A stretch of 64,000 bases of DNA from Moritella sp. JT01 (GTDB lineage Bacteria; Pseudomonadota; Gammaproteobacteria; Enterobacterales; Moritellaceae). Both the position numbers and the translations under genes were made by a program. The stretch covers positions 5,770 to 69,769 of the forward strand of contig NZ_LOCN01000024.1 in the NCBI RefSeq assembly GCF_001574435.1, given 5' to 3'. The notes under the pieces were generated by a model. The model had not been told where the DNA came from. It searched no databases and saw only the letters and a list, made by a program, of their open reading frames with translations. Of this stretch, positions 35,373 through 44,510 are shown in pieces; position 1 is the stretch's first letter, and each line of letters opens with the position of its first letter.

Positions 35373-35738
35373 ATGGATATTTCCGCATTAACTAGGGTCG
35401 AAATTAGTATCCCTGATGGGATTAGTTTTGATTCATTAGGACTTGAACTTGATGATGATGGCAGTATTTCCTTTGATATTGAAACATTGGAAGCAGTGGC
35501 ATTAGAAAGTGGTATTGATGTAGCTTTATTAGATGAAGACTATGTATTACAAGTATTACTTATCAGTTTTTATCAGTGGCACAGAGTACAGAATGGTGAC
35601 GTCAACGCAGTCATGGAAGATATTATTGAACAAGCTAACGATTTATCTGCTTATTCTGACGATGAGTTAATTATGATGTTGGGCTCTGCTGAGATGGATA
35701 AACAAGCTAACGTTACTATTTCGCAAATTGTTCATTAA
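35373..35738 (+). CDS. Acidic hypothetical protein downstream of clpA
   Basis: This 121-residue protein is strongly acidic, with dense Asp/Glu ('LGLELDDDGSISFDIETLEA') and no membrane segment, signal or Cys. I recognise no domain. The start at 35373 follows the RBS agaggga and removes ten residues of a longer frame. It sits alone between clpA and a terminator. A DNA-mimic or small regulatory partner would suit the charge, but nothing shows this. Confidence 0.65.
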   Translation: MDISALTRVEISIPDGISFDSLGLELDDDGSISFDIETLEAVALESGIDVALLDEDYVLQVLLISFYQWHRVQNGDVNAVMEDIIEQANDLSAYSDDELIMMLGSAEMDKQANVTISQIVH

Positions 35739-35756
35739 TCTAAAATGACTAAGCAT

Positions 35757-35788
35757 AAAAAATGGAAGCCAATTGGCTTCCATTTTTA
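35757..35788. terminator. Bidirectional terminator, palindrome aatggaagcc/ggcttccatt
   Basis: A perfect palindrome centred at 35772 with an A-run on the left and T-run on the right separates the acidic hypothetical gene from the convergent S1-domain gene. Confidence 0.8.
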
Positions 35789-35851
35789 TTACTATTAGTT
35801 TGATTACTCTCTATATCTTATTTTTCGTAATCAACGACTGACTAGTATGCA

Positions 35852-36700
35852 TTATTCACTGTCTTTAACTTGTAAGCCAACGTTACCAGTCTTAACGATA
35901 TCAATGATACCTTTCTTGAATAGTTGGCCTACAGCGCTTTTGAACGTCTTTTTACTCACACCAAATAAACGAGATATTGTTTCAGGGTCTGTTTTATCTG
36001 TAACCGCCATGAAACCACCATTTTTATTCAGTTCTGATAATAGCACTTGGCTAAAGTCAGATACTTTTCCATGACCAGGTTCATTAAGTAAGATATCAAT
36101 TTTACCGTCTTCACGCACTTTTTGAATGTATGCTTTTTGTTTTTCACCACGGTTTAATTTCTTAAACATTTCATTTTTGTAAATAACGCCCCAATGGCTG
36201 TTATTTACAATTACTTTATACCCAAGGTCAGTTGGATCAACAGGGGTGATCTCAACTTCTTCGTGTATTTTGTAACGCGCAGGGGTGTTGTCAACGTGAC
36301 GATCTAGCTTTGTTGTTGCTGTAATACGACCGTGAATACGATCTAAGTAAATAGCGACAAGGTATTCACGACCCACTTGTAATGGGATGCGCTGTTCACT
36401 GTATGGAACTAAAAGATCTTTGTCTAAGCCCCAATCAAGGAATGCACCCACATTGTTTACTTGTTTTACTTTTAGCATGACGAATTCGCCAACAGCACCA
36501 AGTACTTTTTGTGTTGTTGCAATGATACGGTCTTCTGAATCAAGGTAGATAAATACCTCAAGCTCATCACCGATATCTATATCTAATGGTGAGTTTGTAA
36601 AAGGTAACAGTATTTCACCTAATACACCGCCGTCCAGGTAGAAACCCGATCCAGTTTCTTTGATAATTTCTAAGGTATTTAACTTACCTAATTCTGCCAT
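35852..36700 (-). CDS. S1-like RNA-binding protein, CvfB/YitL family
   Basis: This 282-residue protein has tandem S1-type OB domains starting 'LGKLNTLEIIKETGSGFYLDG' and 'GEFVMLKVKQVNNVGAFLDWG', and a C-terminal winged-helix segment ('ETISRLFGVSKKTFKSAVG'). This arrangement is the CvfB family, which affects virulence and RNA processing in Staphylococcus; in gammaproteobacteria its role is not settled. The start at 36700 is used because upstream in-frame residues do not look like protein of this family. Confidence 0.85.
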   Translation of the reverse strand: MAELGKLNTLEIIKETGSGFYLDGGVLGEILLPFTNSPLDIDIGDELEVFIYLDSEDRIIATTQKVLGAVGEFVMLKVKQVNNVGAFLDWGLDKDLLVPYSEQRIPLQVGREYLVAIYLDRIHGRITATTKLDRHVDNTPARYKIHEEVEITPVDPTDLGYKVIVNNSHWGVIYKNEMFKKLNRGEKQKAYIQKVREDGKIDILLNEPGHGKVSDFSQVLLSELNKNGGFMAVTDKTDPETISRLFGVSKKTFKSAVGQLFKKGIIDIVKTGNVGLQVKDSE

Positions 36701-36961
36701 AGTTCTTTGCTCTGTCTTGAAATAATGAGGGTTATTATAGATCACCCAATAATGCGGGCAATGTACCACGAAGCGTGAAAAAACCCAATATTTGCGGATG
36801 AATTAGTATTAATTACTTGAACGGTTAAATATATACACTAATATTGCTTGATAATAATGCCTTCTGTTATACTCCGCCCACATAATTGCGGTCTTTCTGA
36901 AGTATAAGTTCTCAAAACCTTTTCGCAATTCCTAATTTCCTTAATATTAGTATAAATTATC

Positions 36962-38182
36962 ATGACGCAACAAGACATCAAACTAACACGACTTAATAAA
37001 TATATCAGTGACACGGGTTATTGCTCTCGCCGAGAGGCAGACCGCTTAATTGAACAAGGTCGCGTAACCATTAATGGTAAAATTCCAGAGATGGGAACGA
37101 AAGTGTCAGATGGCGATATGGTTTCTGTAAATGGAAAACCCGTTAAAGAAAAACAAAAACGTATCTATATTGCCCTAAACAAGCCGGAAGGTATTACCTG
37201 TACGACAGAACGTCACATTCAAGGTAACGTGATTGATTTGATTGACTACAGTACGCGTATATTCCCAATCGGTCGTCTTGATAAACCATCAGAAGGTCTT
37301 ATCTTTCTAACGAATGATGGTGACATTGTTAATAAAATTCTACGTGCAGGTAATGCGCACGAAAAAGAATACATAGTTAAAGTTGATAGTACCGTTACTG
37401 ACCGATTTTTAAAGGATATGGCGCGCGGTGTGCCAATTTTAGACACGGTCACTAAACCCTGTAAAGTGACGCGCGAAGGTCGTTTTGAATTCAAAATAAT
37501 TTTAACGCAAGGTCTTAACCAACAGATTCGACGTATGTGTGAATATTTTGGTTTCCAAGTGAAATCACTAACGCGTACACGTATTATGAATATTGATATG
37601 AAAGGTTTAGCAACGGGTCAATGGCGTTTACTGACTGATAAAGAAATGGCTGAAATCAATAGCATGGTTGAAGGCTCAAGCAGTACAGAAGAAGCGTCTG
37701 ACTATGGTCAAGAAAAGCCAAAAACAAAAGGTGTACATTCAAAACGTGGTGTTAACAGTGCTGCACGTCAGAAGCGTTTCGGCTACGGTGACTATGCAGC
37801 AACACCTGGTCAAGTTTTGAATGATGAAGCGACTTCAGATTTTTGGAATAAAAATGAAACAACCTCAGATCTAGATAAGCAAGATGAACCGACGTCTAAT
37901 TTCTGGACGCAAAATGCAAAATCGTCTGATTCTGATGTTTCATCTAATGTGTCTACTGATATGTCTTCAGATATAGCTCAGCAAGATAAACCTGCGTCTT
38001 TTTCTGATGAACAAATTGCATCAAGAGCTCGTTTTGACTCTGCTGAAAAGAGAAAAGAACGAAAAAAACCTGTGACTCGTTTCAGTATTATTGCGGAACG
38101 TGAAAAAGCGAAACTGGCTAATGTAAAGACTACATCCGCCGCGCCTCGTGTTAAAGGCACCTTATCGTTGAAAAAGAAGTAA
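36962..38182 (+). CDS. rluF: 23S rRNA pseudouridine synthase RluF, with long low-complexity tail
   Basis: The N-terminal part (about 1-235) is RluF-like: an S4 domain ('RLNKYISDTGYCSRREADRLI') and the synthase core with catalytic Asp in 'PIGRLDKPSEGLIFLTND'. RluF modifies U2604/U2605 in 23S rRNA. From about residue 235 to 406 the protein carries an unusual tail of Ser/Thr/Asp/Glu-rich repeats ('SDFWNKNETTSDLDKQDEP', 'SNFWTQNAKSSDSD') and a basic end. E. coli RluF is 290 residues, so this is roughly 115 residues longer. The next gene starts 8 bp after the stop. Confidence 0.9.
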   Translation: MTQQDIKLTRLNKYISDTGYCSRREADRLIEQGRVTINGKIPEMGTKVSDGDMVSVNGKPVKEKQKRIYIALNKPEGITCTTERHIQGNVIDLIDYSTRIFPIGRLDKPSEGLIFLTNDGDIVNKILRAGNAHEKEYIVKVDSTVTDRFLKDMARGVPILDTVTKPCKVTREGRFEFKIILTQGLNQQIRRMCEYFGFQVKSLTRTRIMNIDMKGLATGQWRLLTDKEMAEINSMVEGSSSTEEASDYGQEKPKTKGVHSKRGVNSAARQKRFGYGDYAATPGQVLNDEATSDFWNKNETTSDLDKQDEPTSNFWTQNAKSSDSDVSSNVSTDMSSDIAQQDKPASFSDEQIASRARFDSAEKRKERKKPVTRFSIIAEREKAKLANVKTTSAAPRVKGTLSLKKK

Positions 38183-38190
38183 TTCGATAA

Positions 38191-38847
38191 ATGTCAGCTG
38201 ATAATTATCCTCAAATTGACATACCATTTGATGTTCGCTACACATGTTTGTTTTGTGGTGAACCATCAGATGCTACGATCAATATACCGTTCTCTGTGGA
38301 TGATATAAATAAAGCGCCCCATGAGCCTTTATCTGTACCAGCATGCGCAGAATGTCTGTCTTTTGTAAAAAAAGCCCGCAGCCAGTCTATCTATCAATAT
38401 CGTAATGCCGTAAAAGCAGCGTTAACACGGAAATATCAAAAAGCATTAAGCATTGGTTCAAATTGGACCGAGCAAGAGTTGCAAGAATCTGAATTTGAAG
38501 GTGCTGCGTTTGAAGGTTTTAAGCGTAGTGCGTGGATGATGTATACCATTGCAAAGGACAGAATTAACTATTCTGGTTGGCCATTATGTCTTGAGGGCGT
38601 CCCACTTGCTGTCGATGATGAGGCGGGTGGATTTACGTTTGATGGGACGGACTTTGTCAGTGTTGAACACGCGATTGAACACTACATCAAAACTTTTCAT
38701 CTTGACGATGTCCTATTACCTGAACTCGTTAAACGATTAGGTACAGATAAGTTTGGTTATGCAATTCGCGTTAGTCGTCTTTATTTAAATATATCGGCAG
38801 CAGAGCGCGCGCAGATAATTGCGGATATAGTAGAAAGTCAGTCCTAA
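38191..38847 (+). CDS. Hypothetical protein with N-terminal Cys4 zinc-ribbon-like motif
   Basis: This 218-residue protein is unrecognised. Cys19/Cys22 ('CLFC') and Cys52/Cys55 ('CAEC') form a plausible zinc-ribbon. The remainder is helical and polar with no catalytic motif I can name. It follows rluF by 8 bp and may be cotranscribed. A zinc-binding RNA- or DNA-associated role is possible but unsupported beyond the cysteines. Confidence 0.65.
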   Translation: MSADNYPQIDIPFDVRYTCLFCGEPSDATINIPFSVDDINKAPHEPLSVPACAECLSFVKKARSQSIYQYRNAVKAALTRKYQKALSIGSNWTEQELQESEFEGAAFEGFKRSAWMMYTIAKDRINYSGWPLCLEGVPLAVDDEAGGFTFDGTDFVSVEHAIEHYIKTFHLDDVLLPELVKRLGTDKFGYAIRVSRLYLNISAAERAQIIADIVESQS

Positions 38848-38868
38848 GTTTCTTAGGTGAATAATTAT

Positions 38869-38918
38869 AATAACTCAAAGACGTGTTTGATTCTCTTTCA
38901 TAACGACTTTGAGTTATT
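38869..38918. terminator. Convergent inverted repeat aataactcaaag/ctttgagttatt
   Basis: Twelve-base arms at 38869-38880 and 38907-38918 separated by 26 bases lie between the convergent zinc-ribbon and porin genes. The T-run is short; it may be a weak bidirectional terminator. Confidence 0.4.
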
Positions 38919-38946
38919 CAATTATGTATCTAAATTAAACCGTTTA

Positions 38947-39999
38947 TCAGAAGATAAAATTAAGCATTAAAGTATACAGTTGAGCATTCGTATCGCCATC
39001 GATAGGGGTTGTTATTAATTCACCATTACTCCCACCTTTTGCATTCGTGTATTTCCACTCTGTATTAAGTGATACCGTTGTCGTTAAATCATAACGTAGT
39101 CCGATTAACAGAGAATTATTGTTTTGGCTGTGGTGTGATTCAGCATAGGTTACGTAAGGGGTAAATTTATCAATATTATAAGCTAAGCTTGAATACCAAT
39201 TGAAATGCATTGTATCGATAAGTACTTCAGCCGTCAGTAGCCATTGGTCAAGAGAGTATTCAGTGCCTACTGTGTAAATACTAATGTTGTCTGCAGGGAG
39301 TTGCATACTTCCTTGCGGTGTTGTTACATCGACGACATATTCGAAATACGCATAATTAAACATAATTCGATAATCAAATCCGCTTAATTCACTGTGTATA
39401 CCAACCGTTTTCTCTATATTAAAACCATATTGATTGTCACCTATGTCAACCTCACGATTACTTTCTATACCAATATAGGGCGTTACCGCTAAATAACTCT
39501 CATCATTTATTTCGATATCCCAAGTCCCAGAAAGTCCATCATAAGACGTGAGCCCTAAGGTCGAGTTATATACTTCTTGAGGAGGTCTCGCTGACGTATA
39601 CGCTTGTCCAACATAGTAGTATTCAGAGCTTAGAAACAGGGGTAACCGTAATCGCCCAACTTTTAAGTTAAAATCTGATACGCTATAACCGATGTAGGCC
39701 CATTCTAACCTCGGCGATGACCAGCTATCTTGAGGGCGTTTTACGATCTGAATCGAAGTATTGAAGTTATCATTAAAGCGGATATCACCTTGTAATCCTA
39801 ACGTCGTATCACAATCGTAACAAGTGTTATCTGTGATCTCCCGGTTAACATAGAGTGGTGTTGCATTGTTAGACTGGGTTATGGAAGTCGAGCCAAAACC
39901 ACTTAACGAAATGTTATCGGTAATATTTAGTTTTGCATTTACTGCGAATGTACTTATTGATAGTGTTGTTGCTATAAAGCAAATCTTTGATATATGCAT
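38947..39999 (-). CDS. Putative outer-membrane porin
   Basis: This 350-residue protein has a signal peptide (about 1-22, 'ATTLSISTFAVNA'), an amphipathic beta-strand pattern throughout, and a terminal Phe ('LMLNFIF'), the usual beta-barrel C-terminus. Two Cys in 'DNTCYDCDTT' near residue 60 could form a loop disulfide. It is most likely an anion or solute porin. It lies in the same operon as the PBP-like gene 3 bp upstream, a pairing that suggests regulated uptake or sensing. Confidence 0.8.
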   Translation of the reverse strand: MHISKICFIATTLSISTFAVNAKLNITDNISLSGFGSTSITQSNNATPLYVNREITDNTCYDCDTTLGLQGDIRFNDNFNTSIQIVKRPQDSWSSPRLEWAYIGYSVSDFNLKVGRLRLPLFLSSEYYYVGQAYTSARPPQEVYNSTLGLTSYDGLSGTWDIEINDESYLAVTPYIGIESNREVDIGDNQYGFNIEKTVGIHSELSGFDYRIMFNYAYFEYVVDVTTPQGSMQLPADNISIYTVGTEYSLDQWLLTAEVLIDTMHFNWYSSLAYNIDKFTPYVTYAESHHSQNNNSLLIGLRYDLTTTVSLNTEWKYTNAKGGSNGELITTPIDGDTNAQLYTLMLNFIF

Positions 40000-40002
40000 G
40001 CT

Positions 40003-40482
40003 TTATTCCTCCGGATCTAAAACGAATAAAACATTAACATTTTCTGGTAATGACTTTATGGTGGCGTAAGCAATACCGTTTGGGTTTTCTTCCAACCAAT
40101 CGAGTATGGATGCAATATCATTATTTGATATGGTGACGGGTAGGTTCCCTTTTCCCGAAAATGCTAAACTTGCTCTATAACCATTCATCTGAGAGAGCGA
40201 TTTACCAAGTAGTTTTTTATAAAAACAGGCTTTGTCATCATTATCTTCTGTTAAATCAACAAGTTCAATATTTTCATTATTAATACGTTTTACCTTTCCT
40301 TTATATATCATTCTTACCTTGCTTTTACTTAACTTAGGAAAAGCACTATTCAATGAAAATACGGCAAAACGTCGTCCTTCATCTTTTCCGATTTCTTCTT
40401 TAGCTGAGATATAAAATGGGGGCGAGAGTGAAAAAATGAGTAGTCCAACGCAAAAATTACGTAAGTTTAATCCTTTAAACAT
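40003..40482 (-). CDS. PBP-like periplasmic protein, PstS-related
   Basis: This 159-residue protein has a signal peptide (about 1-27) and a half-domain of the type II periplasmic-binding-protein fold. Its pattern 'LSKSKVRMIYKGKVKRINN', 'FYKKLLGKSLSQMNGY' and 'NPNGIAYATI' matches short phosphate-ABC-type substrate-binding proteins found next to porins and kinases in marine gammaproteobacteria. It is too short to be a complete PstS. No ABC permease is nearby. With the divergent hybrid kinase it is a candidate ligand-presenting partner. Confidence 0.7.
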   Translation of the reverse strand: MFKGLNLRNFCVGLLIFSLSPPFYISAKEEIGKDEGRRFAVFSLNSAFPKLSKSKVRMIYKGKVKRINNENIELVDLTEDNDDKACFYKKLLGKSLSQMNGYRASLAFSGKGNLPVTISNNDIASILDWLEENPNGIAYATIKSLPENVNVLFVLDPEE

Positions 40483-40577
40483 GTTTACCTGCTAATTTTA
40501 GTTCTGTTACCTATCATTTAAGTTAGTAAGAAAAAGAGTAAATAACAAATTAATTTTTACATGGAAGTCAAAAACTT

Positions 40578-43247
40578 ATGCTTAATACGTTATCGATCAA
40601 AAAACGACTAATAATTTTATTATTATCTCCATTATTGTTACTCACGTTGTTGATTGGCGATCGAGTCAGTGAGTCTGTGTTTACATTAAACCAGCTAAAT
40701 AAGCTTCAATATAGAATTGAACTACTCACTGAGTCGTTACACTTAAATACATTACTGCATAGTATAAGAATCAACAAACTTTCGAATGATATAGTAGCGA
40801 ATGAAGATGAACTTACTTCATTCACGAACGCTGTCAATGAATTAAAAAGATTAGCACCTTTAGCCTTACAACAAAGTAACAACGCGATTGATTTATTATC
40901 GGATTTAGACGGTGCTGCTGAAGAGCTTACGAGCCTTAGCGCCGAAGATGTTAATGATTGGTCTAGCTGGATTTCGGATTCTTCGAGTCAGTTACTCCTT
41001 ATATTAGAAAAAAATAACCTCGATTTTAACGATAAAGAAATAGAAAATAATATTGAGGTATTGTATCAATTACAGTGGCTTTATTTTTGGGCTAATGAAG
41101 AAAACTGGTACATAAACCTTATTGTTTCAGGTGCTAGTGTTAATGTTAAATCCTTATTACCTGCCATTGTTGAAAGGCAACAGCTGTTTATTGAACGATT
41201 TATTGCGATTAGTGCCGATAACAGCCAAATCTCTCTTTTGCAAAGTACATTTTCTGATAAGGCATTTATAGACAGTTATGCATTACGTAATTTGATTCAA
41301 AGTAAGCACTTCAAAATGAACGCAAGTAATTACGACATATCAGTGTTAGACAAACGTTTAGCATTAATTAGTCAAGTTGTGTCAAATGTAGGTGCGAACT
41401 TATCAATCAAGATTAAAACAAAGGTCGCTGAAGCTAAAATGCATGTGATGGCATCGAGCATTTTCATTACTGCATTATTACTCTGTGCATCTTACTTAGG
41501 TTGGATGCTGATTCAACGTATTCTTGGCAACTTGAAAGAAATTATCGCCACGTTAACGCGTATTGAAGATACCCATGACTATTCACTAAAAGTGAAAATC
41601 GATGGTAATGATGAATTTAGTGCGTTCGCTAAAATGTTAAATAAGCTAATTGAAGAGCGCTACACGAACGAAAGTCAGATAATTCAGGCTAAGGAGTTAG
41701 CTGAACAGGCAAACGTTGCTAAAAGTTCATTTTTAGCGAATATGTCACATGAAATTAGAACCCCGTTGAATGGTGTCATTGGCATGTCCGATATATTAGC
41801 TAGCACTAAGTTAACACCGTCACAGCAGGAGCATCTTGCGATTATTGAAAACTCCTCGCAAACATTACTTATATTAATTAATGATATTCTGGATTTTTCT
41901 AAAATTGAATCTGGTCACCTTACCATTTCTAATCATAGCTGTAATTTACGAGAGGTTATTTACGATACTGTGGCAATTGTTATCCCCACTGCAGCATCCA
42001 AGAGCTTAGATATTATCGTCAATATTACCCCTGAACTACCGACAGACTTATTATTAGATGAGCATAGATTACGTCAGGTCTTGATGAACTTATTATCCAA
42101 TGCTGTTAAATTCACCAATCGTGGTCAAGTTAGTTTATCACTCAGTTGTAAATTACTCTCAAATAAGCGATGCGAGTTGTCGTTCTCTGTTGCTGATACT
42201 GGTACTGGCATTGAAGGCGATAAGCAACAGAAAATTTTTGAACCTTTCACTCAAGAAGATGGTTCAATTACACGTGAGTTCGGTGGGACTGGATTAGGGT
42301 TAGCGATTAGTAGCCAGTTAGTTGAATTAATGGGTGGGAAAATCGATATTGATTCCGTAAAAGGTGAGGGGAGTAATTTCTATTTTACGATTTACGTAGA
42401 CTCAGTTGCCGGTATTCGCGCTCAGCAGATGGTACCAACAAATACGAAGGTAACGGTTATTACTAATGAAATGTATTTTAGTAATGGTATTTGTGCTGAA
42501 CTATCACGTAATAATTTTTCTGATATAACAACTGTAGTCTATACGCAAGATTTACCGAACAACGAGATGGATAAAGATATTAATCCGTTGATTATTTATT
42601 GCCAAAATAGTGTTCAGCTAACGTTAAAGGACATAGATTTTTTAAGTAAACTAGCGCTTAACCATACTTTTATTTTAGTGCAGTCACATACCGATGAAAA
42701 GTATGATTTTGATAATAGAATTGATGGCTTAGCTACTATGCCATTACTTGGTAACCGATTACTTAAAACCATGAAATCAGCGCTGATGAACAAGGCTGAA
42801 TCAGAGAAAAGTAGAGCGCCAAGTTTATCTAATGAGATAATGACTGAAGATATTGCAGCAGATAATATGCTTATCCTTATTGTGGAAGACAATTTGATTA
42901 ATCAAAAAGTTGCCAGCTTACTATTAAAGCAGTGTGGTTATGAAAGCCATATTGCTAATAACGGTGAAGAAGCTGTCGCGATGGTATCTTCTGGTGAACA
43001 TAAGTATAAGGCTATATTAATGGATTGTATGATGCCAGTCATGGATGGGTTTACAGCGACAGAGCATATCCGGAAATGGGAAAAATCATTTTCGATACCA
43101 CAAACACCCATTATTGCATTAACCGCAAGTGTACTGGATGCTGATATCCAACGTTGTTTTGATGTGGGTATGAATGATTATGTACCTAAGCCATTTAAAA
43201 AAGATCTACTTATCGAGAAAATTGAGCGGCTAGCAAGCGCCGCTTAA
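40578..43247 (+). CDS. Hybrid sensor histidine kinase with pseudo-receiver
   Basis: This 889-residue kinase has TM1 (about 10-26), a large periplasmic helical sensor (about 27-290, reminiscent of NIT domains), TM2 (about 292-313), HAMP, HisKA with His391 ('SHEIRTPLNGVIGMSDIL'), HATPase ('LDEHRLRQVLMNLLSNAVKFT'), a receiver-sized segment at about 626-745 that lacks the usual Asp pattern (pseudo-receiver), and a true C-terminal receiver with phospho-acceptor Asp816 ('ILMDCMMPVMDGF'). There is no Hpt domain. It is divergent from the PBP-like/porin operon by 95 bp, so ligand relay from that pair is likely. Confidence 0.85.
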   Translation: MLNTLSIKKRLIILLLSPLLLLTLLIGDRVSESVFTLNQLNKLQYRIELLTESLHLNTLLHSIRINKLSNDIVANEDELTSFTNAVNELKRLAPLALQQSNNAIDLLSDLDGAAEELTSLSAEDVNDWSSWISDSSSQLLLILEKNNLDFNDKEIENNIEVLYQLQWLYFWANEENWYINLIVSGASVNVKSLLPAIVERQQLFIERFIAISADNSQISLLQSTFSDKAFIDSYALRNLIQSKHFKMNASNYDISVLDKRLALISQVVSNVGANLSIKIKTKVAEAKMHVMASSIFITALLLCASYLGWMLIQRILGNLKEIIATLTRIEDTHDYSLKVKIDGNDEFSAFAKMLNKLIEERYTNESQIIQAKELAEQANVAKSSFLANMSHEIRTPLNGVIGMSDILASTKLTPSQQEHLAIIENSSQTLLILINDILDFSKIESGHLTISNHSCNLREVIYDTVAIVIPTAASKSLDIIVNITPELPTDLLLDEHRLRQVLMNLLSNAVKFTNRGQVSLSLSCKLLSNKRCELSFSVADTGTGIEGDKQQKIFEPFTQEDGSITREFGGTGLGLAISSQLVELMGGKIDIDSVKGEGSNFYFTIYVDSVAGIRAQQMVPTNTKVTVITNEMYFSNGICAELSRNNFSDITTVVYTQDLPNNEMDKDINPLIIYCQNSVQLTLKDIDFLSKLALNHTFILVQSHTDEKYDFDNRIDGLATMPLLGNRLLKTMKSALMNKAESEKSRAPSLSNEIMTEDIAADNMLILIVEDNLINQKVASLLLKQCGYESHIANNGEEAVAMVSSGEHKYKAILMDCMMPVMDGFTATEHIRKWEKSFSIPQTPIIALTASVLDADIQRCFDVGMNDYVPKPFKKDLLIEKIERLASAA

Positions 43248-43254
43248 GCTGATA

Positions 43255-44043
43255 TTATCGATCTTGTTTAGGCTCTGAAGTAGGGAGTTGCTGACGTAAT
43301 AACATTTTCAGTTCAGCAATATCCTGCTTTAACGCCATGACTTCCGTATGTAAGGTCTCTACATTTGAGGTTTGTTCTATTTTAGACTCTTTTCCACCAT
43401 CAACAAACCACGAGGAAATAAATCCAGTAAATGTGCCGAATAAACCAACACCGGCTGTCATGAGTAGTGCCGCGATGATACGCCCACCTGTTGTTACAGG
43501 ATAATAATCACCATAACCAACCGTTGTTATGGTGACAAATGACCACCAAAGCGCATCCACCCCATTATTGATGTTACTGCCTATTTGCGCTTGTTCTAAC
43601 AGTAAAATACCGACAGCACCAAAGGTTACAAGCACAAATGATATTGCAGACACTAAGGAGAACGTGGCTTTAAAGCGATGTTCAAAGATCATTTTAAGGA
43701 CGAGCTTAGATGATCGAATATGCTGAATAGCCCGGAGGATTCGTGCAATACGAATGATACGTATAAATTGAAGTTGCTCTACCATAGGAATACTCGATAA
43801 TAAATCGATCCAGCCCCATTTCATAAATTGTAGCTTATTCTCTGCTTGATAAAAGCGAATGACAAAGTCGGTAAAAAAGAATACACAAATGATATTGTCC
43901 ACACTTGTCAATATTTCGCTCACGTTACTAGACAGTGGGAATATGAGCTGAATCAATGATGAAACAACAACATGTAGTGATAAGATCAGCATGAAAATTT
44001 GAAATGGATTCACATCATTATTAGTTCTAAGTTTTGTTTGCAC
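43255..44043 (-). CDS. Voltage-gated potassium channel-like ion transporter
   Basis: This 262-residue membrane protein has six predicted helices, a positively charged S4-like segment ('FIRIIRIARILRAIQHIR') and the K+-selectivity filter 'TVGYGDYYP'. A C-terminal coiled-coil tail (about 225-262, 'LHTEVMALKQDIAELKMLL') may tetramerise it. It is predicted to be a Kv-type channel. It is convergent with the kinase gene, with only 7 bp between their stops. Confidence 0.88.
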   Translation of the reverse strand: MQTKLRTNNDVNPFQIFMLILSLHVVVSSLIQLIFPLSSNVSEILTSVDNIICVFFFTDFVIRFYQAENKLQFMKWGWIDLLSSIPMVEQLQFIRIIRIARILRAIQHIRSSKLVLKMIFEHRFKATFSLVSAISFVLVTFGAVGILLLEQAQIGSNINNGVDALWWSFVTITTVGYGDYYPVTTGGRIIAALLMTAGVGLFGTFTGFISSWFVDGGKESKIEQTSNVETLHTEVMALKQDIAELKMLLRQQLPTSEPKQDR

Positions 44044-44168
44044 AGGTTAGCAGCCTTGATTCATTGATTTCATTAATATAAACGTTACTGCGTAGCAAAA
44101 CAAAATATTTTTATAATCACTTAGTGGATCAGTGTGGTTATAGTGTAACGTGGAGTCGAGGTATAGTT

Positions 44169-44492
44169 ATGTTTGTTATTATTTTTTATGTGCCGCAAGA
44201 AAATGTGGACGATGTTAAGCAAGCGCTGTTTAAAGTAGGCGCGGGTACTATCGGTGATTATGCACGTTGTGCCTGGCAATGTTTAGGGTCAGGTCAATTT
44301 AAACCCTTATTTGGTAGCCAACCACATATCGGTACATTAAATGAAATAGAATTTGTCGATGAGTTTAGAGTCGAAATGGTTTGCAGTGCAGATAATGTAA
44401 GGGCTGCAATTAATGCATTGATTTCTGCCCACCCTTATGAAGAACCTGCTTATCATATTCTACAAGCACTCAATGTTGATGATTTACCCTAG
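44169..44492 (+). CDS. NIF3/YqfO-like small protein
   Basis: This 107-residue protein matches the insertion domain of NIF3/YqfO proteins: 'IIFYVPQENVDDVKQALFKVGAGTIGDYARCAW', then 'VEMVCSADNVRAAINALISAHPYEEPAYHI'. The fold is CutA/PII-like. Free-standing copies are widespread and of unknown function. The start at 44169 has gagg 7 bp ahead; a longer start at 44124 would add 15 residues without an RBS. Confidence 0.8.
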   Translation: MFVIIFYVPQENVDDVKQALFKVGAGTIGDYARCAWQCLGSGQFKPLFGSQPHIGTLNEIEFVDEFRVEMVCSADNVRAAINALISAHPYEEPAYHILQALNVDDLP

Positions 44493-44510
44493 CGTAAAAT
44501 AGAACCTATC

